A DNA stretch of 64,000 nucleotides from Clostridiales bacterium 38-18. Lineage in GTDB: Bacteria; Bacillota; Clostridia; Peptostreptococcales; Acidaminobacteraceae. The stretch covers positions 248,001-312,000 of the forward strand of contig MKTL01000001.1 in assembly GCA_001897605.1 (NCBI GenBank). Reading direction: 5' to 3'. This document shows positions 54,911-62,834 of this stretch, one piece after another (the first letter of the stretch is position 1; every line of letters begins with the position of its first letter). Made by a program: the position numbers and the translations under genes. The notes under the pieces are model-generated. The model was not told where the DNA came from and searched no databases. It saw nothing but the letters and a program-made list of their open reading frames with translations.

Positions 54911-55363
54911 ATGAAAATAATATCTGTAAGAGAAGAACCTAATTATTCTGAGAAAGCGATTGCCTATTTTCAGAGCAATTGGGCGACTGAAAGCACAATG
55001 ATTGTATATGAGGACTGCATAAAAAATGCGATTCTTACTAAAAGTCCCCTGCCTCAGTGGTACTTACTAGAAGATAATGGGGAAATTATTGGTGGTGCAG
55101 GGCTGATTACAAATGATTTCATCAGTCGAATGGATTTATATCCATGGATATGTGCGCTATTTATTGAGCCTTCCTACAGAGGAAGTGGATTGGGATTTAA
55201 GTTAATTGAAAAAGCAAAGGAAGATGCTAAGAAGGCGGATTTTAGAGATGTTTACTTGTGTACAGATCATATCGGGTATTATGAAAAAGCCGGATTTGTA
55301 TACATAGGCGATGGCTACCATCCTTGGGGAGAGCGTTCAAGGATATATAAGCATCCAGTCTAG
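54911..55363 (+). CDS. GNAT-family N-acetyltransferase
   Basis: A 150-residue single-domain GNAT protein. The acetyl-CoA loop is YRGSGLGFKLIEKA, preceded by the strand CALFIEPS, and the fold ends in YYEKAGFVYIGDG. The ATG follows ATAAAGGTGAATT. The substrate is unknown. A second GNAT gene starts 21 bases downstream and a DUF1697 gene follows, so three small genes form a likely operon. Confidence 0.88.
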   Translation: MKIISVREEPNYSEKAIAYFQSNWATESTMIVYEDCIKNAILTKSPLPQWYLLEDNGEIIGGAGLITNDFISRMDLYPWICALFIEPSYRGSGLGFKLIEKAKEDAKKADFRDVYLCTDHIGYYEKAGFVYIGDGYHPWGERSRIYKHPV

Positions 55364-55383
55364 CCTTCACATATGGAGGGAAT

Positions 55384-56190
55384 ATGTTAAGTTCAAACCC
55401 TAATGATAAGGGAAAACCGTTATATGAAGCAATATATAAACAACAAGAGGCATCACTTTTTAGTTCTATGAAATATATGGATTTAGAAGATCTTCAAAAG
55501 ATGGAGGTCGTTTTTAATTCAGAGGATCTTATTTTGTTATATGATCAAACGGGTAAGGTATCAGAAATTCACTATGCGACCAATGATTTTGAGCATTTAG
55601 TTACCGCGCTTAAAAATCTCAGACTTAACGGCGTAATTAAATTTATTAAAAAGCCATATGATCAAGCGCTTGTAAGTGTTGGATTTAGGGTATATTGCGA
55701 GATACAAGACTTTTTTAACCGCTCCTTGATTGCAACCGCCAACACCCTTAGCAATGCAGTTGTCCCTGACTTTGCATCTAAGGGAGATTGTCAGATACTC
55801 TCAGAAATATCTAGAGCCTGTATCGGTTATAGTCGAGGTTTTTTTGGAGACGACACAGAATGGTTTGAAGGCTGGCTAGAGGATGGTAATGGTGTCCTTG
55901 TACATAGAGTGCAGGGAAAAATCGTGGGGCTATGCTGCGTTTCGATATATAATGAAGGTACAACCCTTTGGATACGTGAGCTTGCGGTGAAACCAAAATT
56001 TCATCGACTTGGTGTTGGCAGGCATTTATTTGAGCAAGCGCTCTTATATGGCGCAAGAAAAGATGCTAATAAGGCATTTCTTGCGGTGGATATTGAAAAT
56101 TTACACGCGATACGACTTTATAGGCAATATGGTTTTACGCCAAAAGAGGATGAATATGAGCTGCAGATGAAACGAAACACCTTAAAATAA
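55384..56190 (+). CDS. GNAT-family N-acetyltransferase with N-terminal extension
   Basis: A 268-residue protein. The C-terminal half is a clear GNAT domain with acetyl-CoA loop FHRLGVGRHLFEQAL and the ending IRLYRQYGF. The first 120 residues look like a second, degenerate GNAT-like or substrate-binding half (LEDLQKMEVVFNS, LVSVGFRVYCE) without an acetyl-CoA loop. The layout recalls enzymes made of two GNAT folds where only one is active. The ATG follows TATGGAGGGAAT. Confidence 0.85.
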   Translation: MLSSNPNDKGKPLYEAIYKQQEASLFSSMKYMDLEDLQKMEVVFNSEDLILLYDQTGKVSEIHYATNDFEHLVTALKNLRLNGVIKFIKKPYDQALVSVGFRVYCEIQDFFNRSLIATANTLSNAVVPDFASKGDCQILSEISRACIGYSRGFFGDDTEWFEGWLEDGNGVLVHRVQGKIVGLCCVSIYNEGTTLWIRELAVKPKFHRLGVGRHLFEQALLYGARKDANKAFLAVDIENLHAIRLYRQYGFTPKEDEYELQMKRNTLK

Positions 56191-56204
56191 GTTAGGGGTA
56201 TTGA

Positions 56205-56774
56205 ATGGAAACGTATATCGCCTTGCTTCGAGGTATAAATATTGGGAAGAAAAGAGTTAAAATGTTAGATTTGGTACGAATTTTTGAGTCCTTGGGGCTT
56301 AAAGAGGTTCAAACCTATATTCAGAGCGGTAATATCATCTTTAATTCCGAATTGGATGAAGGAACTCTAGTAGAGTGTCTTACTGATAAAATTAAAGCAC
56401 ATTATGGTTTTGATGTCCCTGTGATGTTGAGAACTGGCGAGCAATTTCGGAAAATCCTCGTAAATTGTCCTTTTACTAAAGCAGAGATCGAGCATGCAAC
56501 TAAATTAGGGATTACTGGAGAATATGAAGCAGCATATGTCTCCTTTCTTCCGAGTGAGATAACTGAGCAGGAGTTCTCAAGTTTAACCAAATACATCGAA
56601 AAAGGCAATCAATGTACTTATAATAAACGTGAGGTCTATCTTTTACTTACAGAAAGTATTCGCACTGCAAAAGTAGCCATCCATCTAAAACGGTTAGGTG
56701 TTGAAGGGACCATCAGAAATTTCAATACAATTAATAAGCTTATTGAGATACTTGATAATAGAATATACACTTAA
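56205..56774 (+). CDS. DUF1697 domain-containing protein
   Basis: A 189-residue protein with the DUF1697 hallmarks: the N terminus YIALLRGINIGKKRVKM, then LGLKEVQTYIQSGNIIFNS, and the C-terminal RNFNTINKLIEIL. The family is common in Firmicutes and Actinobacteria and has no agreed function. The ATG follows TTAGGGGTATTGA and is 14 bases after the GNAT gene. The 204 bases after it hold a hairpin at about 56911-56934 and a small GC-rich stem (CCCGC..GCGGG) at about 56953-56967. Confidence 0.88.
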   Translation: METYIALLRGINIGKKRVKMLDLVRIFESLGLKEVQTYIQSGNIIFNSELDEGTLVECLTDKIKAHYGFDVPVMLRTGEQFRKILVNCPFTKAEIEHATKLGITGEYEAAYVSFLPSEITEQEFSSLTKYIEKGNQCTYNKREVYLLLTESIRTAKVAIHLKRLGVEGTIRNFNTINKLIEILDNRIYT

Positions 56775-56978
56775 AAACATAATGAGCTGTGCATAGGCTG
56801 AATTTGGAATGGTTGTTTACAAAATTGAATTCAGTTCAAGACATTTTAAGAGTCATTTGGGAAGAAAAAGAGTTGGTCAAAAACAAAAGAGGTATAATTC
56901 TCATAAAAGATGGTGCATTTCTATAAAATGTGCCATTCCAACTTTATATGTAACCCGCTAGAGCGGGCAGATTTCTTG

Positions 56979-57110
56979 TTAACGTCCAATATAGATTGGA
57001 ATATCCTCTTCTCCTGCAACATAGTAGCTAGTGTCAGTTGCAGGACTTGCACCAAGTGCAGCAGTCAGTAGCAGTATCAGTGTTAAAAAGCGAATCAGTT
57101 TTGTTTTCAT
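56979..57110 (-). CDS. Putative secreted signalling peptide precursor (43 aa)
   Basis: ATG 57110 lies seven bases after a near-perfect AAGGAGG and gives a 43-residue peptide. Residues 1-21 are a textbook signal sequence: positive MKTKLIR, a hydrophobic core (FLTLILLLTAALG) and small residues for signal peptidase cleavage. The remaining 22 residues end in GEEDIPIYIGR, with a short hydrophobic C terminus like the pheromones PapR or NprX. The gene is divergent from an HTH-TPR regulator, the common partner type. The mature pheromone would be a C-terminal segment, for example IPIYIGR, after further protease trimming; this is inference. An in-frame ATG upstream (57161) would overlap the promoter and is not used. 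Confidence 0.7.
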   Translation of the reverse strand: MKTKLIRFLTLILLLTAALGASPATDTSYYVAGEEDIPIYIGR

Positions 57111-57120
57111 TGTATCCTCC

Positions 57121-57163
57121 TTGGCTTTCGATCGGATATAGGTTACAATGGAAACGAACACAA
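57121..57163. promoter_or_regulatory. Interleaved divergent promoters of the peptide and its receptor
   Basis: On the plus strand TTGGCT (57121-57126), 17 bases, TACAAT (57144-57149) points to the receptor gene. On the minus strand TTGTGT (57163-57158), 17 bases, TATATC (57140-57135) points to the peptide gene. Each -10 lies inside the other promoter, so polymerase can occupy only one at a time. Receptor binding here could switch the pair. Confidence 0.6.
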
Positions 57164-57188
57164 AAACTGCTAATGTATTGGGAGTATC

Positions 57189-58127
57189 ATGGACTTAAAA
57201 GAATTTGGAAAACAAGCGCTAATCATAAGAGAAAATTGTGGTTTTACACGTGAAGAAGTAAAGTCAATTACAGGAATATCAGTAGAAACCCTTAGGCGGT
57301 TAGAAAGAGGAATTCCTGAACCTAAGCTTTCAACACTTGAAACCCTTTCAAACTTGTATCGATTTGATCTTTTAGATTTGTTTGCTGAAACGAGACATCC
57401 GTTTTCATTATTTTCTGAAAGCATGCTAAAGTTGGTTAATGAAAAATTGAATACCTTAGACTACGAGGGATTAATTGAGTTAATCGATCACGCATTTGAA
57501 GAAATTGCAATTAGTGATAGTGAGGATGCTGAAAATAACACTTACTATATGCAGTTTTTAGAAGCGTTTAGAGGCATAAGGATTAAGGAGGTAAGAGACG
57601 GGAAGACGATAGTTATGAACGTTGAAAATATCTTACTTGCTTTATCTGGAAAGCAATCTAAAATGATGAATACACCCTATATGTATCCCTTCGAAGTTAC
57701 TGTGGCAATCTATTTAGCGACTCTTTATAGAAGAAACAAGGATTGCGAGCGTTCAATTGCGTTTTGTCAAAACGTACTTGAAAAAATCAATAGCTACCCT
57801 GTCTTAGGCGGGCGTGCAATTGACCAAATTGGTGCTCTCTATCAAGCGATTGCATATGCATTTCACATAATGGACGCGCATGAAAAGGTGATTGAAACCA
57901 TAGATCAAGCCTTGACAGATCGTAGGTTGGCTTTTACTAACACATTATACGTGGATATGATTATGAGGAAAGCAGTTGCGTATCATTTTCTTAACAGAAG
58001 AGAAAGCTACGATTTGTTTACGGTGGCAATACTAAATTCGACAGGTGAACGGAGAAAAGTTCTTCTTAAATCAATTGTCGAACAGTATCAAATTGACCAT
58101 CATTTACAAAGTGAGTTGGATTATTAA
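57189..58127 (+). CDS. RRNPP-type regulator (XRE helix-turn-helix plus TPR repeats)
   Basis: A 312-residue protein. Residues about 5-62 form an XRE-type helix-turn-helix (FTREEVKSITGISVETLRRLERG). The rest is a series of helical pairs like the TPR repeats of PlcR, NprR and Rgg (EVTVAIYLATLYRRNKDCERSIAF, then IYQAIAYAF-type helices), which bind short imported pheromones. The next gene on the other strand encodes a small secreted peptide, the expected partner. Peptide import would need an oligopeptide permease encoded elsewhere. The receptor probably controls its own promoter region and nearby genes. It ends at a strong terminator. Confidence 0.8.
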   Translation: MDLKEFGKQALIIRENCGFTREEVKSITGISVETLRRLERGIPEPKLSTLETLSNLYRFDLLDLFAETRHPFSLFSESMLKLVNEKLNTLDYEGLIELIDHAFEEIAISDSEDAENNTYYMQFLEAFRGIRIKEVRDGKTIVMNVENILLALSGKQSKMMNTPYMYPFEVTVAIYLATLYRRNKDCERSIAFCQNVLEKINSYPVLGGRAIDQIGALYQAIAYAFHIMDAHEKVIETIDQALTDRRLAFTNTLYVDMIMRKAVAYHFLNRRESYDLFTVAILNSTGERRKVLLKSIVEQYQIDHHLQSELDY

Positions 58128-58168
58128 TGCTAATAAATTGCCTAGTGCTAATTTATTAGCATTTTTTT
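58127..58168 (+). terminator. Terminator of the regulator gene
   Basis: ATGCTAATAAAT pairs with ATTTATTAGCAT (ending 58162), followed by TTTTTT. It overlaps the last base of the stop codon. Confidence 0.85.
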
Positions 58169-58229
58169 ATACTCTTGATAAAGTATGATGGACAGGTCAG
58201 TCGCGTAAAGTATGATTTGAGAGGGTATT

Positions 58230-58640
58230 ATGTATAAAGCTGAAAAAACATTCTTTGGTGTCGAGTTGGTGATTTTATCTGAGCTACAGGCGATAACACA
58301 TCAAACGAAAAACGATACCTATTCAAATATGAATAGGTCCTTTATGGATTATTATTATCTATCATTACCACAAAAGCATTTTTATGAAAAAGATCTTTTT
58401 GATAAGATGCATAAACTTACATATGAGCAAATTCAAACCATTAAAACACTTGTTGAAATCGGTATGGATAATCCCACTAGCATTTGTGATCTCGAAGACT
58501 TATTTGATAGTAAGCTAATGTCTCTAAAATGGACAGGAGACACAGGTAAAGAAATACTGAACTTAATTCACTGTAATTACTTTTCTCAGGGTTTGGCAAA
58601 AGGTATAGAGATTATTGATAAAACTGTTGGTTTAGCATAG
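58230..58640 (+). CDS. Unknown protein (136 aa)
   Basis: A mostly helical 136-residue protein with no membrane segment and no motif I recognise (starting MYKAEKTFFGVELVILSELQ; ending in KGIEIIDKTVGLA). The ATG follows GAGAGGGTATT. It lies after the terminator of the pheromone-receptor gene and so has its own promoter. It could be a target of that regulator by position only. Confidence 0.55.
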   Translation: MYKAEKTFFGVELVILSELQAITHQTKNDTYSNMNRSFMDYYYLSLPQKHFYEKDLFDKMHKLTYEQIQTIKTLVEIGMDNPTSICDLEDLFDSKLMSLKWTGDTGKEILNLIHCNYFSQGLAKGIEIIDKTVGLA

Positions 58641-58686
58641 TCAGTTGACATTTATAATCCTTTGTTGTTAGAAATGGGGTAATGAT

Positions 58687-58941
58687 ATGAAAGAAAAAGA
58701 GAAAGATTTAAAAAAACTTGTGCATAAAAAAGCAGCATTAAAGAAAAAGACACCTAAACTAGATGAGCTAAAAATGCTTCAAGAGTTCTCCATGATTGAA
58801 TCCAAAATCAATTTGCAAAACTTTAAGGTTAAAGCAAGTGCTTGTGTAAGTGGTGACGGGTTCGAAGGGCTGTATAAAAATGCCAATTTTGAATTTCTTA
58901 AGGATGATGACTATCCTGTAAATGTGAAGCCGTTAAATTGA
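58687..58941 (+). CDS. Unknown small basic protein (84 aa)
   Basis: An 84-residue protein that starts with a very Lys-rich helix (KEKEKDLKKLVHKKAALKKK) and has a single Cys in KASACVSGDGFEG. No family recognised. The basic N terminus could bind nucleic acid or just be disordered. It is 46 bases downstream of the 136-residue gene, likely cotranscribed, and ends before a terminator. Confidence 0.5.
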   Translation: MKEKEKDLKKLVHKKAALKKKTPKLDELKMLQEFSMIESKINLQNFKVKASACVSGDGFEGLYKNANFEFLKDDDYPVNVKPLN

Positions 58942-58960
58942 ATTTTAAAGATTTTAGAGG

Positions 58961-58992
58961 AAAGACCTACATGAGCGGTGTGGGTCTTTTTA
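58961..58992 (+). terminator. Terminator
   Basis: AAAGACCTACA pairs with TGTGGGTCTTT (one wobble), followed by T-rich sequence, 20 bases after the stop codon. Confidence 0.8.
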
Positions 58993-59106
58993 TTATAAGA
59001 AGTTATACTGTATAATGATTTCTATGGCTAGAGAAGTTAAAGAGCTCAAATTAAGGGTAAATATATAAAGCTGTATAAGCAACTAATCTTAAGAAGTGGG
59101 TGTGAG

Positions 59107-60039
59107 ATGTTATATTATTTGTCTAAGGAAGAGCGAGATCAATTAATGATGTCACTGACGGAATCGCAAAGAGCTTTTTTAAATGAGCGCATAAAGAGGG
59201 GCAAGAGAACCGCATTTGCTAGGGTTATGGCACGTGAAAAAGGGATTGCAATAACTGAGGAGATGTCTGCAGAAGAGATTGAATTTCACCTAGAGGATTG
59301 GATATTGAGTGAATTTATCGACGCTGGAAGTGGCTATAAAACATTAGATGAGCCACTGATGTGTGAGTGTGGAAAATTGCTGAGGTATCAATATGTGGTT
59401 TTTAACAAACACACAGGTGAAGTTAAAAAGTTTGGAATCGTTCACTTTGAGGAGCATATGGGATTTCCACCACATATAATTAAAGCCATAGTGGATGATT
59501 TTGAGGCTATTGATTATGAATTAGATGATATTTTAACGAAGGTTAGAAATGGTTGGCAATTGAATCTAGACTTGCCTGATGGCTTTATTTTGGGTGAAGA
59601 TAATATTCACTTTATTTCTATGCGCTTGCCACTGCTTGATTCTCAGCTTGATCGATTAAGACGACAGGTAAGACAATATTATACCAAGCAAAAGCGACAA
59701 TTGTTAAATGAAAAAAAGGATCCCGCGTATCATGTGATAAGCAGAGCCAAAGAGCTAAAAGAACTTGAAAACACATTGAATGAAGCCTTTTATGCGAGTA
59801 TAAGTCAAATCGATGATCGCTTTGTTACATTGGTTAATACATTAATTCATCCAGGGACTATAAGTGCTGAAAAAATTTCAGTGACTTTAACCGAACGATA
59901 TGGCTATTCATCCCGAATTCGAAGAGGACATTACGAGGTTTATAATAATGTCGTGGTTTATTTAGATAGTCTAGTTGAGCAAGGAAGAGGAATTGTTATT
60001 AAAAAATCACCGTCTGATGTAGTCTATAAATTTAGTTGA
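59107..60039 (+). CDS. Uncharacterised protein, possibly DUF3895-type
   Basis: A 310-residue soluble protein. Residues about 85-130 contain a Cys pair and a conserved-looking block (CECGKLLRYQYVVFNKHTGEV, then FGIVHFEEHMGFPPHI), with several His residues that could complete a metal site. The C-terminal half is charged and helical, with a short winged-helix-like end (KISVTLTERYGYSSRIRRGHY). It resembles Bacillus proteins labelled DUF3895, from memory only. The function is unknown; a Cys/His block plus a DNA-binding-like end would suit a regulator. The start follows AAGTGGGTGTGAG. Confidence 0.6.
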   Translation: MLYYLSKEERDQLMMSLTESQRAFLNERIKRGKRTAFARVMAREKGIAITEEMSAEEIEFHLEDWILSEFIDAGSGYKTLDEPLMCECGKLLRYQYVVFNKHTGEVKKFGIVHFEEHMGFPPHIIKAIVDDFEAIDYELDDILTKVRNGWQLNLDLPDGFILGEDNIHFISMRLPLLDSQLDRLRRQVRQYYTKQKRQLLNEKKDPAYHVISRAKELKELENTLNEAFYASISQIDDRFVTLVNTLIHPGTISAEKISVTLTERYGYSSRIRRGHYEVYNNVVVYLDSLVEQGRGIVIKKSPSDVVYKFS

Positions 60040-60064
60040 GGTTACCTGAATGATGATAAAGATG

Positions 60065-60544
60065 CTATTCTTGTCTTCTCTCATAAAGAAATACATCATG
60101 CCAATTACCATTATCCATTTGGCCAAGTCGCTCACGATAACCAACTTCTCTAAAGCCACATTTTATATGGAGCTGTCTACTCGGTATATTTTCTCTAATA
60201 ACGCCAGCCTGTAGTGTCCAAATGTTATTTTCTGTAGCGACTTCGACTAATCTTGTTAATATTGCAGTGCCAACGCCCTTTCCCTTTGAATTTGCCCTTA
60301 CGTAAACACTTAACTCAGCAACGCCGCTGTATACACATCGACTAGAATAAGCGGATAAAGCAGCCCATCCAAGTATGCTTTGGTTTTCAACTGCAACCAA
60401 TCGACCGAATGGCAAATGTCCTGCATCCCATAATTCGTAAGAAGGGATCTCAGATTGAAAAGTGGCAAGTTTGGTTTGAATTCCTTCAAGATATATTTTC
60501 GAGACCTCGTTCCAATCTCCAGGCTTCATTGTTCTAATCTCCAT
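60065..60544 (-). CDS. GNAT acetyltransferase of the phosphinothricin acetyltransferase type
   Basis: A 159-residue GNAT enzyme. It matches the PAT subgroup: IRTMKPGDWNEVSKIYLEGI at the start, GWAALSAYSSRCVYSGVAELSVYV in the core, acetyl-CoA loop NSKGKGVGTAIL, and the ending HIKCGFREVGYRERLGQ with WHDVFLYER. Such enzymes acetylate glutamine-synthetase inhibitors like phosphinothricin or amino acids such as methionine sulfoximine. The true substrate is unknown. It is single, on the minus strand, with a start after GGAGGGAATT. Confidence 0.88.
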   Translation of the reverse strand: MEIRTMKPGDWNEVSKIYLEGIQTKLATFQSEIPSYELWDAGHLPFGRLVAVENQSILGWAALSAYSSRCVYSGVAELSVYVRANSKGKGVGTAILTRLVEVATENNIWTLQAGVIRENIPSRQLHIKCGFREVGYRERLGQMDNGNWHDVFLYERRQE

Positions 60545-60612
60545 AATTCCCTCCTATAATAATATTTCCTAATTATAGGACTTTTACAATTTGAAAGCAA
60601 GTATATAAGTAC

Positions 60613-62142
60613 TTAAAAAGTTACTGTGAAGGTCGTGCCAATTTGTTCTATGCTTTTAACTGTAATAGTACCTTTATGTTGTTCAATAATTTCCTTAGCA
60701 ATCGCAAGGCCTAATCCATGCCCTCCTGTTTCTCTTGACCGCGAGGTCTCCAGCCTGTAAAATCTCTCAAAGATATGGTTTAGCTGAGATTCTGGTATAC
60801 CGATTCCAGTATCCTTAACTGTAAACCTAATCCCTTGTTTTTTAGTAGCATCCGATTTTTCAAGTGAGACGTAGACGTTTCCATTTTCCCTAGAATATTT
60901 TAACGCGTTGTCTATAAGAATAGTGACCACAGAGCTTAACTGTTTACGATCACCATATATTTTGAGATTTGGCATAACGGCATTATGAAGCGTGATCGCT
61001 TTTGACAAAGCAATTTGCTCAAACGCACTGACTTCTTTATTAATTAAATCGCTAAAATCAAAGCTTTCATATTGATAGATGCCTGCATGGCTGTCTGTTC
61101 TTGATAAAAATAAGAGCTGCGAAACCAAATGACTCATCTTTTGGGCTTCGTCTCTAATGCCATCAACCACCTGGTGTTGAAAGACCTGTTCGGGGTTGAT
61201 CTCTCCATCAAGTGTTTCTGTAGAAAGTAAAATAACGCTTAGTGGGGTCTTAAGCTCGTGGGAGGCATTGGCTAAGAAGACTTGCTTGGATTGATAGGCA
61301 GCAATAATGGGCTTCAAGCTTCTGCCCGCAAGTAAATACCCTAAGGCGATTGCTATAAAAACGCCAAAAAATAAACTAACTAATAGTATTCTGGACAAAT
61401 TATCCAGGGTTTCGTAGGCAATAGTAACATTTCTCCCAACGACATAATAGCCAAGTTCATGATGATCAATACTTATTGGCATTTTTGCAACCAAATACTG
61501 AGCTTTAGGCTTATCGCTAATTGTGATAACGGAAGGCGCAGCTGATTTATCCTGTAGCTTACTTTTGATTAATAATGCATCAAAGATTACATTATCCTTA
61601 GTCTGATAGGTGATTAGCTGATCGTTGTTATCATAAATCATATAAGTGTCAAAGGTGCCAAGTACTTTTGGGATGATTAAGTCCTTTACTTCTGGAAGTG
61701 GAAGTGAGATTTCATTTTCGTTTAAGGTGTTAGACTGAGTTGCCACTTCTGATGTGGTTTGAATATCCGTTGAGCTTTCTGTGGTTGAAGTCACTTCATG
61801 TTCTAAGACGGTTGTTGATTCGGTAATTTCTTCTTTGGTGTCGACTGAGTTATCTGATGAAGAATGTTCATCCTCGTGGTCGTCATCTGAGTCACTATTG
61901 GAGTCTGAACGTAAAGTCGTTGGTGCAGTCTTTATTTCAGATTGATTACTTTCATCATCACTATTTTCGTAAAGCCATTCTGAGCTATTAATACTTTCTA
62001 GCATTCGAGTTACTTCTGAGGTCATCTGGTAGCTGGTATAATTAAACATAACAAAATAGACACTTAAATTAGTGGCTGCCATAATTGTAAAGACAATTAA
62101 TGAATAGGTTATAGTCATCCTTCTTTGCAGTCTTTTGAACAT
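60613..62142 (-). CDS. Sensor histidine kinase with Ser/Asp/Glu/His-rich extracellular loop
   Basis: A 509-residue kinase, translated immediately after the regulator (stop TAG directly followed by ATG). Transmembrane 1 is at about 13-35. The extracellular loop (about 36-240) contains a long low-complexity section rich in Ser, Thr, Asp and Glu with a DDDHEDEH tract, then a folded part. Transmembrane 2 is at about 245-265. The kinase core has ASHELKTPLSVILLSTE (His about 295), N-box ILIDNALKYS, DTGIGIPES and GGHGLGLAIAKEI. The acidic/His tract resembles the tail of the cytochrome b5-like protein encoded two genes upstream and may bind a cation. The ligand is unproven. Confidence 0.92.
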   Translation of the reverse strand: MFKRLQRRMTITYSLIVFTIMAATNLSVYFVMFNYTSYQMTSEVTRMLESINSSEWLYENSDDESNQSEIKTAPTTLRSDSNSDSDDDHEDEHSSSDNSVDTKEEITESTTVLEHEVTSTTESSTDIQTTSEVATQSNTLNENEISLPLPEVKDLIIPKVLGTFDTYMIYDNNDQLITYQTKDNVIFDALLIKSKLQDKSAAPSVITISDKPKAQYLVAKMPISIDHHELGYYVVGRNVTIAYETLDNLSRILLVSLFFGVFIAIALGYLLAGRSLKPIIAAYQSKQVFLANASHELKTPLSVILLSTETLDGEINPEQVFQHQVVDGIRDEAQKMSHLVSQLLFLSRTDSHAGIYQYESFDFSDLINKEVSAFEQIALSKAITLHNAVMPNLKIYGDRKQLSSVVTILIDNALKYSRENGNVYVSLEKSDATKKQGIRFTVKDTGIGIPESQLNHIFERFYRLETSRSRETGGHGLGLAIAKEIIEQHKGTITVKSIEQIGTTFTVTF

Positions 62143-62814
62143 CTATACCTCCACCTTGTATCCAATGCCTCTGACATTCATAATTATTTTGTCATTTGCA
62201 ACCAGTTCGATTTTCTTTCGAAGAAGCTTGATAAAGGCATCGAGATTGTTTTGTGTGATTTCTTGATCAAGACCCCACACGCGATCTATAATAACTTCCC
62301 TTGGCACAATCTGCTTATTGTTTTCCATAAGTAAGCTTAGAAGTTGATATTCTCTATTGGATAATCCAATATCAATATTTTTAAAGTATATTGCTTTATG
62401 CGCTCTATCAACTAAGAAGCTACCTAAAATTATTTTGTCTTCGGTTAATTTTTTGGTGCTTCTTCTTGACAGGGCTTTCACACGAGCCAACAACTCCTTG
62501 TACTCAAAAGGCTTAATTAGATAGTCATCTGCTCCATATTCTAGTCCCATTATTTTATCATCTAGTGTGTCCTTAGCAGTTAACATCAAAATACCGCCAT
62601 TAAAATGGCGGTTTCTGAGTATTTCACAGACTTCTAGCCCAGACCTTTCAGGCATCATCCAATCCAATAGTACAATGTCATATTGGTTGATTTCTGTATA
62701 TAATAAAGCTTCCGCACCATCCTTGGCATGATCGACCTGATAGCCATCCTTTTTAAATAGATGAATCAGCAGCTTTGCTATTTTTGGATCATCCTCAGCT
62801 AAAAGAATTAACAT
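62143..62814 (-). CDS. OmpR-family response regulator
   Basis: A 223-residue regulator. The receiver has the acidic pair at 8-9, phospho-acceptor Asp51 in VLLDWMMPE and Lys in DDYLIKPFEY. A winged helix follows (LSNREYQLLSLLMENNKQIV, GVRGIGYKVEV-like ending). It starts 20 bases after the stop of the cytochrome b5-like gene and runs straight into the kinase gene, so all three are one operon. It probably controls this operon itself through the region upstream of 63830. The start follows AAGGAGATAATC. Confidence 0.93.
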   Translation of the reverse strand: MLILLAEDDPKIAKLLIHLFKKDGYQVDHAKDGAEALLYTEINQYDIVLLDWMMPERSGLEVCEILRNRHFNGGILMLTAKDTLDDKIMGLEYGADDYLIKPFEYKELLARVKALSRRSTKKLTEDKIILGSFLVDRAHKAIYFKNIDIGLSNREYQLLSLLMENNKQIVPREVIIDRVWGLDQEITQNNLDAFIKLLRKKIELVANDKIIMNVRGIGYKVEV

Positions 62815-62834
62815 GATTATCTCCTTATTGTGTT

